Assembly: GCA_020061355.1 (NCBI GenBank)
Contig: JAGUYK010000006.1
Coordinates: forward strand, 1-64,000
DNA: 64,000 bases
Direction: 5' to 3'
Source: Ignavibacteriales bacterium
GTDB taxonomy: Bacteria; Bacteroidota; Ignavibacteria; Ignavibacteriales; Melioribacteraceae
Position numbers and translations under genes: made by a program. Position 1 is the stretch's first letter; every line of letters begins with the position of its first letter. The notes beneath the pieces are model-generated. The model saw only the letters and a program-made list of their open reading frames with translations. It did no database searches and was not told the origin of the DNA. Below are positions 16,595 to 25,627 of the stretch, one piece after another.

Positions 16595-17059
16595 ATGAAA
16601 AAACACTTTTTAGTATTCTTAATCATAGTAGCTGTCTCGGCATGCGGGGAAAATAAAAAAGAAGCTTCTTCGGCTAGTTCGGGAACAGAAAAGCTTGCTC
16701 AGAAATTCGGACTTACCGTTTTTGAATATGAAAACGGGATCGGACCAATAAAAGAGAAACTTGAGCTTGGGCAGATTGATTTGATCAAAGCTAAATCCGG
16801 TGAAAAGATCTTTACAGAAAAATGCACACAATGCCATAAGTTAGATGAACGGTATACTGGTCCGGCTTTAAGAGATGTTACAACAAGAAGAACACCCGAG
16901 TTTATATTGAATCAAATATTAAATCCAGAGGAAATGACAAAGAGACATCCGGAAGTAAAAAAATTGTTAGCTACATATCCAACCCAGATGACATATCAAA
17001 ATGTTAGTTTAGATGACGCCAAAGCTATTCTGGATTATTTCCGTTCAGTTAATAAATAA
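16595..17059 (+). CDS. Lipoprotein cytochrome c of the nos operon
   Basis: This 154-residue protein is a lipid-anchored monoheme cytochrome c: lipobox VSAC (Cys17), a Ser/Ala-rich linker, and heme site CTQCH (Cys77, Cys80, His81). The axial Met may be in NPEEMTKRHP or YPTQMTYQ. The ribosome site AAAGGAG is strong. It lies 15 bases before nosZ, so it is the likely electron donor to its CuA site, as NosC-type cytochromes are thought to be in clade II clusters. Confidence 0.9.
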   Translation: MKKHFLVFLIIVAVSACGENKKEASSASSGTEKLAQKFGLTVFEYENGIGPIKEKLELGQIDLIKAKSGEKIFTEKCTQCHKLDERYTGPALRDVTTRRTPEFILNQILNPEEMTKRHPEVKKLLATYPTQMTYQNVSLDDAKAILDYFRSVNK

Positions 17060-17074
17060 CAAACGAGGTGAAAA

Positions 17075-19021
17075 ATGAAAAACAGAAAGGTTCTTATTTC
17101 CCTATTTGCGCTAATAGTCTTTTCAGTTATAATATATAACTGTTCCGGTTCCGGAAGTTCGGGTGATTTCAGCGATGCCGCCAGCAAGGTTTATGTTGCA
17201 CCCGGATCATACGATGAGTTTTATGCATTCTTGTCAGGCGGTTTCAGCGGACAAGTAGCCGTATATGGATTACCCTCTGGAAGAATGTTTAAAGAAATCG
17301 GCGTTTTTTCTCAAGATCCTGAAACGGGCTACGGATATTCCGAAGAGAGTAAAGCAATGTTGATGACATCATACGGATTCATTCCATGGGATGATGCTCA
17401 CCACCCATCATTATCAATGACCAGCGGCGAACAGGATGGACGATGGCTGTTCATCAACGGCAACAACACTCCTCGTATTGCCAGAATAGATCTACGCTCA
17501 TTTGAAACTGTAGAGATTATTGAAACTCCTAATTCCGGTGGCAATCACGCATCACCATTTGTAACTGAAAACACAGAATATGTTGTTGCTTCAACCCGCT
17601 TTAGTCTTCCAATTCCAAATAAAGATGTATCAATCAGCTCTTATAAAGAAAATTTCACGGGAACAGTTTCTTTTATAAGCGTTGATAAAGAGTCTGGCAA
17701 ATTGGATTTAGCTTTCCAAATTTTAGTACCCGGTTTTAATTACGACATAGCCCGTCCGGGTAAAGGTCATTCTCATGGTTGGGCATTTTTTACTTCGTAC
17801 AACAGTGAGCGCGCAAATACAATGCTGGAGATAAATGCTTCTCAAAACGATAAAGATTTTATTGCTGCGGTAAATTGGAAGAAAGCAGAAGAATATATCA
17901 AGCAGGGTAAAGCTAAAACAATGGAGGCAGAATACTATAGAAATTATTATGATGCAGAAAAACAGACCGCATATTCTGAGGTTAATAGAAAAGTTCTCGT
18001 GCTCAATCCAAAAGATTGCCCCGGTATGATCTATTATCTACCGACTCCAAAATCACCCCATGGAGTTGATGTAGATCCGACCGGAGAATACATAGCGGCT
18101 GGTGGAAAACTTGCTACTGTAATTCCAGTTCATTCTTTTTCCAAAATGATAAAGGCCATTGAAGAAAAACAATTTGATGGTGACGTTGAAGGAATTCCAA
18201 TCCTTAAATATGATAAGGTTATTGCGGGCGAAGTTGAAGACCCGGGCTTGGGACCGCTTCATACTGAATTTGATGGTGACGGTTACGGTTACACATCCGC
18301 ATTCATTTCATCCGAGATCGTTAAATGGAAAATCGGGACATGGGAGGTTGTTGACAGAATCCCGACTTATTATTCAATCGGTCACCTAATGATACCCGGT
18401 GGTGATACTAAGAAACCATGGGGTAAATATGTCGTTGCCTTAAACAAAATTACAAAAGATCGTTATTTGCCAACCGGACCTGAACTGACACAATCTGCAC
18501 AATTGATTGATATTACCGGTGATAAAATGAAATTACTTCTCGACTTTCCGACAACAGGCGAGCCGCATTATGCACAAGCCATTCCGGCAGAAATATTGAT
18601 GAAAAACTCCAAAAGAATTTATGAGCTTGAGAAAAATAAAAACCCCAATGCGGTAAAAAGTGAAAAGGAAACACGCGTTGTTAGAAACGGAAACGAGATT
18701 CGTGTTTATATGACTGCATCAAGGTCGCACTTTAAGCCTGATAACATTGAGGGAATTAAAGTAGGCGATAAAGTTTATTTCCACGTAACAAACCTTGAAC
18801 AGGATTGGGACATACCGCACGGATTTGCCGTTAAGGGGTTAAACAATGGAGAATTGTTAATAATGCCGGGTCAAACAAAAACAATTCTGTGGGAACCAAA
18901 GAAAGTGGGAATATTTCCATTTTACTGCACAGATTTTTGTTCTGCGCTTCATCAGGAAATGTCAGGTTATATTAGAGTTTCACCAGCTGGAAGCAATGTT
19001 CCGGTTTCTTACAATAAATAA
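17075..19021 (+). CDS. nosZ: Nitrous-oxide reductase NosZ, clade II type
   Basis: This 648-residue multicopper enzyme reduces N2O to N2 outside the inner membrane. The CuA site is intact in the C-terminal cupredoxin domain: CTDFCSALHQEM at residues 618-629. Candidate CuZ histidines are seen in DDAHHPSLS, GGNHASPF, GHSHGWAFF, SPHGVDVDP, GPLHTEFD, GHLMIPGG and GEPHYAQ. The N-terminus is a plain Sec-type signal without twin arginines, as in clade II enzymes. It ends in VIIYNCSGSGSSG, where Cys23 could be lipidated. The surrounding gene order (cytochrome c, membrane protein, L, D, F, Y) also fits clade II. Confidence 0.97.
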   Translation: MKNRKVLISLFALIVFSVIIYNCSGSGSSGDFSDAASKVYVAPGSYDEFYAFLSGGFSGQVAVYGLPSGRMFKEIGVFSQDPETGYGYSEESKAMLMTSYGFIPWDDAHHPSLSMTSGEQDGRWLFINGNNTPRIARIDLRSFETVEIIETPNSGGNHASPFVTENTEYVVASTRFSLPIPNKDVSISSYKENFTGTVSFISVDKESGKLDLAFQILVPGFNYDIARPGKGHSHGWAFFTSYNSERANTMLEINASQNDKDFIAAVNWKKAEEYIKQGKAKTMEAEYYRNYYDAEKQTAYSEVNRKVLVLNPKDCPGMIYYLPTPKSPHGVDVDPTGEYIAAGGKLATVIPVHSFSKMIKAIEEKQFDGDVEGIPILKYDKVIAGEVEDPGLGPLHTEFDGDGYGYTSAFISSEIVKWKIGTWEVVDRIPTYYSIGHLMIPGGDTKKPWGKYVVALNKITKDRYLPTGPELTQSAQLIDITGDKMKLLLDFPTTGEPHYAQAIPAEILMKNSKRIYELEKNKNPNAVKSEKETRVVRNGNEIRVYMTASRSHFKPDNIEGIKVGDKVYFHVTNLEQDWDIPHGFAVKGLNNGELLIMPGQTKTILWEPKKVGIFPFYCTDFCSALHQEMSGYIRVSPAGSNVPVSYNK

Positions 19022-19031
19022 ATGAAATGAG

Positions 19032-19048
19032 TCCGCCGGATAGGCGGA
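19032..19048 (+). other. Small hairpin between nosZ and the next gene
   Basis: TCCGCC and GGCGGA pair around a GGATA loop, 11 bases after the nosZ stop, with a short TCTTTCC after it. It may cause partial termination or protect the nosZ transcript, giving more NosZ than downstream maturation proteins. Confidence 0.5.
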
Positions 19049-19069
19049 ATCTTTCCTGAGGTTAATTAG

Positions 19070-19657
19070 ATGAGTAGTAGATCAAAATATTTGATGATTG
19101 CGGCATCGTTAATACTATTGGGTGTTTTCATGTTTCCTATCTGGAATATTAATCTTAAAGCCCCGCAATATCCAGAAGGAATCGGCTTGAGAATTTGGGT
19201 TAACCAGGTTACCGGCGAAAAAGAATTCGATCTTAAAAATATAAACGGGCTCAACCATTATATCGGGATGAAAGCGATTGAGCCGGATACTATTTCTGAA
19301 CTGAAATATATGCCGTTCATACTAGTTTTTTTTATTGGAACCGGATTGATTATTTCATTCATAAAAAACAAAAAAATGATTTTTGTCTGGATTCTGCTTT
19401 TCTTAGTGGTGATGTCGATTGGCCTGTATGATTTTTATTTGTGGGGATATGACTATGGACATAATTTAGATCCAACTGCACCAATAAAAGTACCCGGTAT
19501 GAGTTACCAGCCGCCTGTAATTGGTACTAAGAAATTACTAAACATTACAGCTACTTCTCTACCGGGTATTGGCAGTATTCTTATATTAATTTCTTTATCC
19601 TTAGCCGCTATCTCTTATTTTACTTTAAAGAAAGACAAGGGAGAATTAAATGTTTAA
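19070..19657 (+). CDS. NosB-like membrane protein of the nos cluster
   Basis: This 195-residue protein has four hydrophobic helices, with an N-terminal one followed by a periplasmic loop containing PQYPEGIGLRIWVNQVTG and the conserved NINGLNHYIGMK. Proteins of this type stand right after nosZ in clade II clusters, where the slot is named NosB; the function is not established. The NHYIGMK loop, with His and Met, could bind copper, but that is speculation. It overlaps nosL by 8 bases. Confidence 0.75.
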   Translation: MSSRSKYLMIAASLILLGVFMFPIWNINLKAPQYPEGIGLRIWVNQVTGEKEFDLKNINGLNHYIGMKAIEPDTISELKYMPFILVFFIGTGLIISFIKNKKMIFVWILLFLVVMSIGLYDFYLWGYDYGHNLDPTAPIKVPGMSYQPPVIGTKKLLNITATSLPGIGSILILISLSLAAISYFTLKKDKGELNV

Positions 19658-20108
19658 AAATGTTTTATTTATTAATGCACTTCTGCTTTTATTGATATCA
19701 TCCACTTTTTTATCATGTCAATCTAAACCCGAACCGATTTTATATGGAGAGGATGAATGCGATAATTGTAAGATGACAATCTCAGATCCCAAATACGGAG
19801 CAGAACTAATTACCGACAAAGGAAAAATTTTCAAATTCGATTCTATTGAATGCCTCGCCGATTATTCGACCAAGGTTGAGAGCGGGACCATCGGTTCAAT
19901 GTGGGTAGCCGATTTTTCCAATCCAGAAAATTTAATCAATGCTTTAGATGCTCTTTACTTGAAAAGCGATAGGCTACGAAGCCCAATGGGGCTGAACTTA
20001 AGTGCTTTTAATAATTCTCCGGAACTGGAAAAAGTAATTAATGAATTTGGTGGTGATAGAATTTCTTGGACCGATCTTATTAAATATGTTTCGGAAAAAT
20101 GGAACTAA
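19650..20108 (+). CDS. nosL: Copper-chaperone lipoprotein NosL
   Basis: This 152-residue lipoprotein (lipobox Cys23 in FLSCQ) carries the NosL metal motif CDNCKM (Cys37, Cys40, Met42), which binds Cu(I). The rest (GKIFKFDSIECLADY, DFSNPENLINA) follows the NosL/MerB-like fold. It delivers copper for assembly of the NosZ CuZ site together with the NosDFY complex. The start overlaps the previous gene by 8 bases and has GGGAG upstream. Confidence 0.92.
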   Translation: MFKNVLFINALLLLLISSTFLSCQSKPEPILYGEDECDNCKMTISDPKYGAELITDKGKIFKFDSIECLADYSTKVESGTIGSMWVADFSNPENLINALDALYLKSDRLRSPMGLNLSAFNNSPELEKVINEFGGDRISWTDLIKYVSEKWN

Positions 20109-20112
20109 CTAA

Positions 20113-21384
20113 GTGTTACAAAAATCAATTCGTTTTTTTGATGTTACAAGCAGGTGGATCAAATTTTTTCTAATTGCTATTGTTTGCTTTTTAAACTCCT
20201 CCGAGGCGAAAACAATTAGGGTTGGTGCCAATTATAAATTTCAGACCATTCAATCTGCTCTAAGCTTTGCTGTTAATGGAGATTCGATATTAGTCTCAAA
20301 AGGATTATACAGCGAAGGGACAATTATAATTGATAAATCAATCGCGCTTATCGGTGAAAGTTTGCCTGTTATTTCGGGTGATAATAAGTACGAGATAATG
20401 AAAATAGTTTCAGACAATGTAATAGTCCGTGGTTTTGAATTTCGTGACGCCGGAATCAATTTTATTTACGAGAATTCAGCTATTAAATTGGATGGAGTTG
20501 CAAATTGCAGGATTGAGAAAAATGTTTTCTTTAATAATTTTTTCGGGATCTATCTATCCAGATCCGTTTCCTGTACAATAACAGATAACGAGATTACAGC
20601 ATTTCAGACAAAGGAAACATATTCTGGCAATGGAATTCATCTATGGCAATGCGGGGATATGATAATTAAACGGAATAAAATCAAGGGTCATCGGGATGGA
20701 ATTTATTTTGAATTTGTGAAAAGGAGCTCTATCAAAGATAATCTCAGCGAAAACAATTTACGGTACGGTCTGCACTTTATGTTTTCCGACAGCTGCAGCT
20801 ACGCTCACAATTATTTTACAAATAATGGAGCCGGGGTTGCCGTAATGTTCACAAAAAATGTTGATATGCATAGCAACCATTTCAAAAATAATTGGGGCGG
20901 TTCAGCGTATGGATTATTACTGAAAGATATTTCCGATAGCAGGATTTATAATAACATCTTTAGTAAAAACTCCTGTGCAATTTATTTGGAAGGATGTAAT
21001 AGAATATCGACCGAGCGGAACGACTTCATTGAAAACGGCTGGGCTTTACGTCTTATGGCAAATTCAATGGATAATGTATTTACAAAAAATAATTTTGCTG
21101 GTAACACATTCGATGTTACAACAAACAGTACACGTAATTACAACCTGTTCGAAAGTAATTATTGGTCTGAATATAAAGGATATGATTTGAATAAAGATGG
21201 AATAGGCGACGTCCCATACCGGCCGGTTAAACTTTTCTCCTTTATAAGCGAGAAAATCCGTCCATCACTAATTTTAATAAGAAGTTTGTTTGTAGATATA
21301 ATTAACCTTGCTGAGAATATTTTCCCAACATTAACACCGGAAGGGTTAATTGACCGGAAGCCAATGATGAAAAAAATACAATGA
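20113..21384 (+). CDS. nosD: Periplasmic copper-site assembly protein NosD
   Basis: This 423-residue protein has a signal peptide (FFLIAIVCFLNSSEA) and a right-handed parallel beta-helix built of short repeats, for example GIYLSRSVSCTITDNEI, GIHLWQCGDMIIKRNKI and AIYLEGCNRISTERNDF, as in CASH/NosD domains. NosD accepts copper from NosL and, driven by the NosFY transporter, matures NosZ. The end of the repeat region carries YWSEYKGYDLNKDGIGDVPY, typical for NosD. The start is a GTG without a clear ribosome site, 4 bases after the nosL stop, so translation is probably coupled. Its end overlaps nosF by 4 bases. Confidence 0.94.
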   Translation: MLQKSIRFFDVTSRWIKFFLIAIVCFLNSSEAKTIRVGANYKFQTIQSALSFAVNGDSILVSKGLYSEGTIIIDKSIALIGESLPVISGDNKYEIMKIVSDNVIVRGFEFRDAGINFIYENSAIKLDGVANCRIEKNVFFNNFFGIYLSRSVSCTITDNEITAFQTKETYSGNGIHLWQCGDMIIKRNKIKGHRDGIYFEFVKRSSIKDNLSENNLRYGLHFMFSDSCSYAHNYFTNNGAGVAVMFTKNVDMHSNHFKNNWGGSAYGLLLKDISDSRIYNNIFSKNSCAIYLEGCNRISTERNDFIENGWALRLMANSMDNVFTKNNFAGNTFDVTTNSTRNYNLFESNYWSEYKGYDLNKDGIGDVPYRPVKLFSFISEKIRPSLILIRSLFVDIINLAENIFPTLTPEGLIDRKPMMKKIQ

Positions 21385-22085
21385 TAGAAATAAGAGATCT
21401 CTCGAAAAAATTTGGTTCGATTGATGCCCTGAATAATATTTCATTAAATATTCGTAAAGGGACCATTACATATTTAGTTGGTCCGAACGCATCGGGGAAA
21501 TCAACACTTATTAAATCGATTCTTGGTTTGGTAAAGCCGACAAGCGGATTAATTACAATCGACAAAGAAGTTCTTAACGGAAATTACCTTTACAGAGCCA
21601 AGATCGGCTATATGCCCCAGGTTGCAAATTTTCCTGAAAACCTGACAGTTAAAGAAATATTAAATATGATAAAAAGCTTACGCGATGGAATTATCACTTA
21701 TGATGAAGAATTGATCTCACAATTCAAGTTAGAAAAAGAATTCGACAAACGACTTAAAAATTTATCAGGAGGAACAAAACAGAAAGTAAATGCAGTAATA
21801 GCTTTTTTATTTTGTTCGGAAATTTTAATCCTCGACGAACCCACAGCAGGTTTAGATCCGGTTTCAAGCAGTATATTAAAAGATAAAATCATAGGTGAAA
21901 ACAAAAAAGGCAAGACGGTAATTTTTACTTCGCATATTCTAAGCGAATTGGAAGAACTTGCCGAAGATGTGATATTTCTTTTAGAGGGTGAGATCCGTTT
22001 CACCGGGACAATAAATAATTTAATCAGTTCTACCAACAAGCATAACCTTGAACGTGCTATAGCATCTATTATGAATGGCAATTAA
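21381..22085 (+). CDS. nosF: ABC transporter ATPase NosF
   Basis: This 234-residue ATPase powers the NosDFY complex that matures the copper site of NosZ. The Walker A motif is GPNASGKST, the ABC signature LSGGTKQKV, Walker B ILILDEPTAGLDP and the switch His is in FTSHILSE. Position between nosD and nosY settles the assignment. It overlaps nosD by 4 bases (ATGA) and nosY by 11 bases. Confidence 0.94.
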   Translation: MIEIRDLSKKFGSIDALNNISLNIRKGTITYLVGPNASGKSTLIKSILGLVKPTSGLITIDKEVLNGNYLYRAKIGYMPQVANFPENLTVKEILNMIKSLRDGIITYDEELISQFKLEKEFDKRLKNLSGGTKQKVNAVIAFLFCSEILILDEPTAGLDPVSSSILKDKIIGENKKGKTVIFTSHILSELEELAEDVIFLLEGEIRFTGTINNLISSTNKHNLERAIASIMNGN

Positions 22086-22878
22086 TGTGAATATATTAGC
22101 TAAAATAATCCGTTATCAAATTCATGATATCTCTCGTAGTTTTTGGCTCTTCATTTACACTCTGTTTTTTCTTTTAGCCAGCTACGGACTCATAACGTTT
22201 TCATCGGATGCGCCTAAAGTGTTAATCAGTCTAATGAATATCACTTTGATCATAATTCCTTTAGTGTCGATAATCTTTGGAACAATCTATCTTTACAATA
22301 ACAAAGACTATATAATCCTGATGCTTTCGCAGCCGATAAAGCGCAGCACTTTATACTTCGGCTTATATCTGGGATTGGTTATTCCGCTTATTCTAAGTTT
22401 TTTAATTGGAATTATAATCCCGATAGTGTTTTCCAAAATCGATTTAGGCGAACACTTTGATGTTCTGATCTTTTTATTCATTGCCGGAATATTTCAAACA
22501 GTAATTTTTGTCTCAATCGCTTTTTGGATTTCGTCGGTATATGAAAACAGGATGCTCGGATTAGGACTTTCAATATTTTCCTGGCTCAGTTTTTCAGTTT
22601 TGTATGATGGATTTTTACTGATCATGATTCATTATTTTCAAGACTACCCGCTTGAAAAAATACTGATCGGTTTTTCATTATTTAACCCGATCGATTTAGC
22701 CAGAATACTTTTAATCTTAAAATTAGACATTGCTGCATTGATGGGATATACAGGCGCTGTGTTTCAAAAATTTTTTAATACTAATTTGGGAATAATTATT
22801 TCCATTCTCTCTTTAATTATTTGGACTGTCGTTCCATTAATACTAGGTAAAAGGAGATTTGCGAAAAAAGATTTTTAA
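22075..22878 (+). CDS. nosY: ABC transporter permease NosY
   Basis: This 267-residue inner-membrane protein has six hydrophobic helices and forms the membrane part of NosDFY. The segment LSQPIKRSTLYFGLYLG is typical of ABC-2 type NosY permeases, and the helix pattern with a long second loop fits. The start lies within the end of nosF. It is the last recognisable nos gene; a Fe-S protein gene follows after 42 bases. Confidence 0.92.
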   Translation: MAINVNILAKIIRYQIHDISRSFWLFIYTLFFLLASYGLITFSSDAPKVLISLMNITLIIIPLVSIIFGTIYLYNNKDYIILMLSQPIKRSTLYFGLYLGLVIPLILSFLIGIIIPIVFSKIDLGEHFDVLIFLFIAGIFQTVIFVSIAFWISSVYENRMLGLGLSIFSWLSFSVLYDGFLLIMIHYFQDYPLEKILIGFSLFNPIDLARILLILKLDIAALMGYTGAVFQKFFNTNLGIIISILSLIIWTVVPLILGKRRFAKKDF

Positions 22879-22920
22879 TTTTTACAGTAGCCTTAAACTT
22901 CATATTGCATAGGAAAATCC

Positions 22921-23757
22921 ATGATACGTGAAATTATTAAAATAGACGAGGTGTTATGCGACGGCTGTGGGGTGTGTGTGCCGGCGTGTGCGGAGGGTGC
23001 ACTTCAAATAATTGACAGCAAAGCAAGACTGATAAGTGATCTTTTCTGCGACGGGCTCGGCGCCTGTATAGCCGAGTGTCCTCAAGGAGCTATAACGATT
23101 GAACGAAGAGAAGCTGAACCGTATAACGAATATGTTGTTATGCAAACAATTGTAAAAGGCGGACAAAATGTAATCAAGGCACATTTAAAGCATTTAAAGG
23201 AGCATAAAGAATTCGAGTTGTTTACTCAAGCCGTTGATTATCTGAATGACAACAAAATTCCGATTCCGGTTTTTGAAGAAGTTGCAGAGGAAATTTCTAA
23301 TTCCCGCGGTTGCCCCGGTTCTCAGGAAAGAACTTTTATCACCTTAAAAGAACTTGAAGATGGTCAACGGCAGTCACACTTAACACACTGGCCTATTCAG
23401 ATGCATCTTATAAATCCATTGGCAGCACACTTTAAGAATTCCGATTTGCTCTTAGCGGCCGATTGCTGTGCTTTTTCTTATGGTGATTTTCATAAAGATT
23501 TTATAAAAGGAAAAACACTTGCAATCGCCTGTCCAAAACTCGACTCAAACAAGCAAGTCTATTTAGAGAAATTGATCACATTAATTAATGAAGCTAAAGT
23601 TAATTCAATTACCGTTCTTGTAATGGAAGTTCCGTGCTGTGGAGGACTCTATCAGCTTGTAAAACAAGCGAGTGAATATTCACATGTTGTTTTGCCTATT
23701 GAATTAAAAGTGATTAGTATTAAAGGCGGCTTATTAAAAAGTATAACAGTTAGCTGA
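22921..23757 (+). CDS. Ferredoxin-domain iron-sulfur protein of unknown function
   Basis: This 278-residue cytoplasmic protein starts with a two-cluster ferredoxin domain. The first motif, CDGCGVCVPAC, is complete. The second, CDGLGACIAECP, has Leu where the second Cys is expected. Further cysteines (RGCPGSQ, CCAFSYG, IACPKLD, VPCCGGL) in the C-terminal part suggest extra metal binding. Proteins of this layout are often found near hybrid-cluster or nitrogen-oxide stress genes (from memory). Here it lies between the nos operon and a methyltransferase. Role unknown, probably redox. Confidence 0.8.
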   Translation: MIREIIKIDEVLCDGCGVCVPACAEGALQIIDSKARLISDLFCDGLGACIAECPQGAITIERREAEPYNEYVVMQTIVKGGQNVIKAHLKHLKEHKEFELFTQAVDYLNDNKIPIPVFEEVAEEISNSRGCPGSQERTFITLKELEDGQRQSHLTHWPIQMHLINPLAAHFKNSDLLLAADCCAFSYGDFHKDFIKGKTLAIACPKLDSNKQVYLEKLITLINEAKVNSITVLVMEVPCCGGLYQLVKQASEYSHVVLPIELKVISIKGGLLKSITVS

Positions 23758-23771
23758 AATAATGGTTGACC

Positions 23772-24512
23772 ATGAATAACAAAAATTTTTACGATGAGAT
23801 TTCCAGTTTTTATGGAAAGATGATCGATTTTGAAAAAAATCTTGAATTAAGAATTGCTGCATACAAAAATATTTTTCCCGTTCCAGGTAAAGTTGCAGAC
23901 ATCGGATGTGGAATAGGACTCGATTCCATTGCCCTGGCAACGAACGGACATTGTGTTCTAGCATTTGATCCTTCCCCGAATATGATAGAACAAACCAGGT
24001 TTAATGCTGCAAAATTTAACTTAAAGATTGATGCTCGCGTTTACTCTTTCGATTCGCTACCGAATAAATACCGTGGAAAGTTTAATTACGTTATTTCAGT
24101 TGGAAATACGGTTGCACACCTTAATCCATCCGGGCTTCGACAAGCAGTTAAAAAAATGTATAGCCTACTATTACCGGGCGGAAAGGTCTTTCTGCATATT
24201 TTGAACTATGAATTGATAATAAAGGAATCGAAACGGATAAATAACATTGCTGTCCGTGATGGGCAGGCAATAATACGATTTTATGATTTAGGCAAAAGAA
24301 AAATTGACTTCAATATTCTTTCGTTTCCGGTAGAGCGCCCGCGTGAATTTAAGCTTGTAACGACCGTTCATTATCCTCACACAAAAAACAAGATCGAAGA
24401 ATATCTACGCGCAAACGGCTTTTCAAAAATTAAATTCAGTAAAGATTTTAATGGGAATAAATTCTTAGACAAAGATTCAAAAGACATTTTTATAGAAGCC
24501 TATAAGAAATAG
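23772..24512 (+). CDS. SAM-dependent class I methyltransferase
   Basis: This cytoplasmic enzyme of 246 residues has the Rossmann methyltransferase fold: motif I VADIGCGIGLDSIALA binds S-adenosylmethionine, the acidic loop is in VLAFDPSPNMIEQ, and motif IV-like residues are in NYVISVGNTVAHL. I start at the ATG at 23772 rather than a TTG two codons earlier. It lies 14 bases after the Fe-S gene, so both may belong to the end of the nos transcript. Substrate unknown. Confidence 0.82.
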   Translation: MNNKNFYDEISSFYGKMIDFEKNLELRIAAYKNIFPVPGKVADIGCGIGLDSIALATNGHCVLAFDPSPNMIEQTRFNAAKFNLKIDARVYSFDSLPNKYRGKFNYVISVGNTVAHLNPSGLRQAVKKMYSLLLPGGKVFLHILNYELIIKESKRINNIAVRDGQAIIRFYDLGKRKIDFNILSFPVERPREFKLVTTVHYPHTKNKIEEYLRANGFSKIKFSKDFNGNKFLDKDSKDIFIEAYKK

Positions 24513-24515
24513 AAA

Positions 24516-25118
24516 TTATTTAAGATCTTTCCCGCAGTACCGGCATATTTTTGCTTTTGCTTTAATTTTTTCCGCACAATAAGGACATTCTTTGGTCTCT
24601 TCTCCGATTTCGCCGTCAACGGCATCTGCTAATTTGTATGCCTGTTTATTTAACTGGGAATCTTTATAAAGTTCCATCGCGGAGGAGAGTGCTTCCTTTA
24701 GTCGCTTAGGATGAGAAATATTAGAATAGCTTGTTTCACCCATTTCTGCCGCAGTTTGAATCTGAACGTCGCCGTAACCTAAAATTCTACCGAGAACGGA
24801 TTGATGGTAAGATACATTGTTTATTTTATCAATCGGACTCTCTTTCGAGTTAATGGTAAAGACTCCGCTTTCATCAATCACCCTGATATTCGTTACTGCC
24901 CAAAGGTCATTTTTCCATGTGTAATACCGATAAATAAAATAGAGAACAGAAACTACCGGTATAGCTAAGTACCAAGATTTAGATTCTTCCAACAGGAAGT
25001 ATAAATAAAGAGAGAGAATTATAAGTGCCATGGCAATTAATATTGGTATGATAAGAAAGAACCAATGTTTTCTTGTTTCGAATATAAGTTGCTCGTCTTT
25101 TCTCAAAGAAGTTTTCAT
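24516..25118 (-). CDS. Membrane protein with bacterial PH domain and C-terminal zinc ribbon
   Basis: This protein of about 200 residues has two adjacent hydrophobic helices (FFLIIPILIAMALIILSLYLY and YLAIPVVSVLYFIYRYY), followed by a YdbT/YdbS-type PH domain with WAVTNIRVIDESGVF and YGDVQIQTAAEMG. A double-CXXC zinc ribbon (CPYC, CRYC) closes it. A GTG three codons upstream could also be the start. Function unknown; the PH domain probably binds protein or lipid at the inner membrane face. Confidence 0.8.
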   Translation of the reverse strand: MKTSLRKDEQLIFETRKHWFFLIIPILIAMALIILSLYLYFLLEESKSWYLAIPVVSVLYFIYRYYTWKNDLWAVTNIRVIDESGVFTINSKESPIDKINNVSYHQSVLGRILGYGDVQIQTAAEMGETSYSNISHPKRLKEALSSAMELYKDSQLNKQAYKLADAVDGEIGEETKECPYCAEKIKAKAKICRYCGKDLK

Positions 25119-25134
25119 AGCACTCACTTGCCTT

Positions 25135-25566
25135 TTACAATGAAGTAATTTTTTGAATTGTTTTCTCTTTCAATTGCTCAAGAGTTTCTTCGCTTAACAT
25201 TTTAAATGCCTCGTCTCTTAGCTTTCCCCATTTATCGTGAACCGGACACGGTTTTTCGGATGAACAGCCGTGAAATCCTAGCACGCATGATTTAAAAACT
25301 TCAAGTCCGTCTATTGCTTCAACAATATCAATCAACCTAATATTAGCCGGACTTTTAGCAAGATAAAATCCGCCTGATTTACCTTTCTTCGAGCCGACAA
25401 TTCCGCTGTTAGTAAGTATCTGAAGTACTTTGGAAACAAATTCTTTTGGAACCTTCAATTCATTTGAGACTTCTTCTGCATTGAAAATTACTTTTTCTTT
25501 TTTTATCGAAAGAAATAGAACTGCCTGAAGGCCAAGTTCACACGCTTTAGAAAAAATAACCGTCAT
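25135..25566 (-). CDS. Rrf2-family transcription factor with iron-sulfur cysteines (NsrR/IscR-like)
   Basis: This 143-residue regulator has a winged helix-turn-helix (EEVSNELKVPKEFVSKVLQI and the wing SKKGKSGGFYLAK) followed by three cysteines, Cys94, Cys101 and Cys107, that would bind an iron-sulfur cluster, as in NsrR and IscR. It lies near the nitrous-oxide and RIC genes, so sensing NO or cluster status and controlling the nos or nrf promoters is a fair guess. There is no direct evidence in the sequence. It stands about 10 bases upstream of the PH-domain gene on the same strand and they probably share a transcript. Confidence 0.88.
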   Translation of the reverse strand: MTVIFSKACELGLQAVLFLSIKKEKVIFNAEEVSNELKVPKEFVSKVLQILTNSGIVGSKKGKSGGFYLAKSPANIRLIDIVEAIDGLEVFKSCVLGFHGCSSEKPCPVHDKWGKLRDEAFKMLSEETLEQLKEKTIQKITSL

Positions 25567-25627
25567 AACTCATTAATACAATTTGTAATGCAAAATATTA
25601 TTTAAGGAAAGCATAAGCAAAACATTT

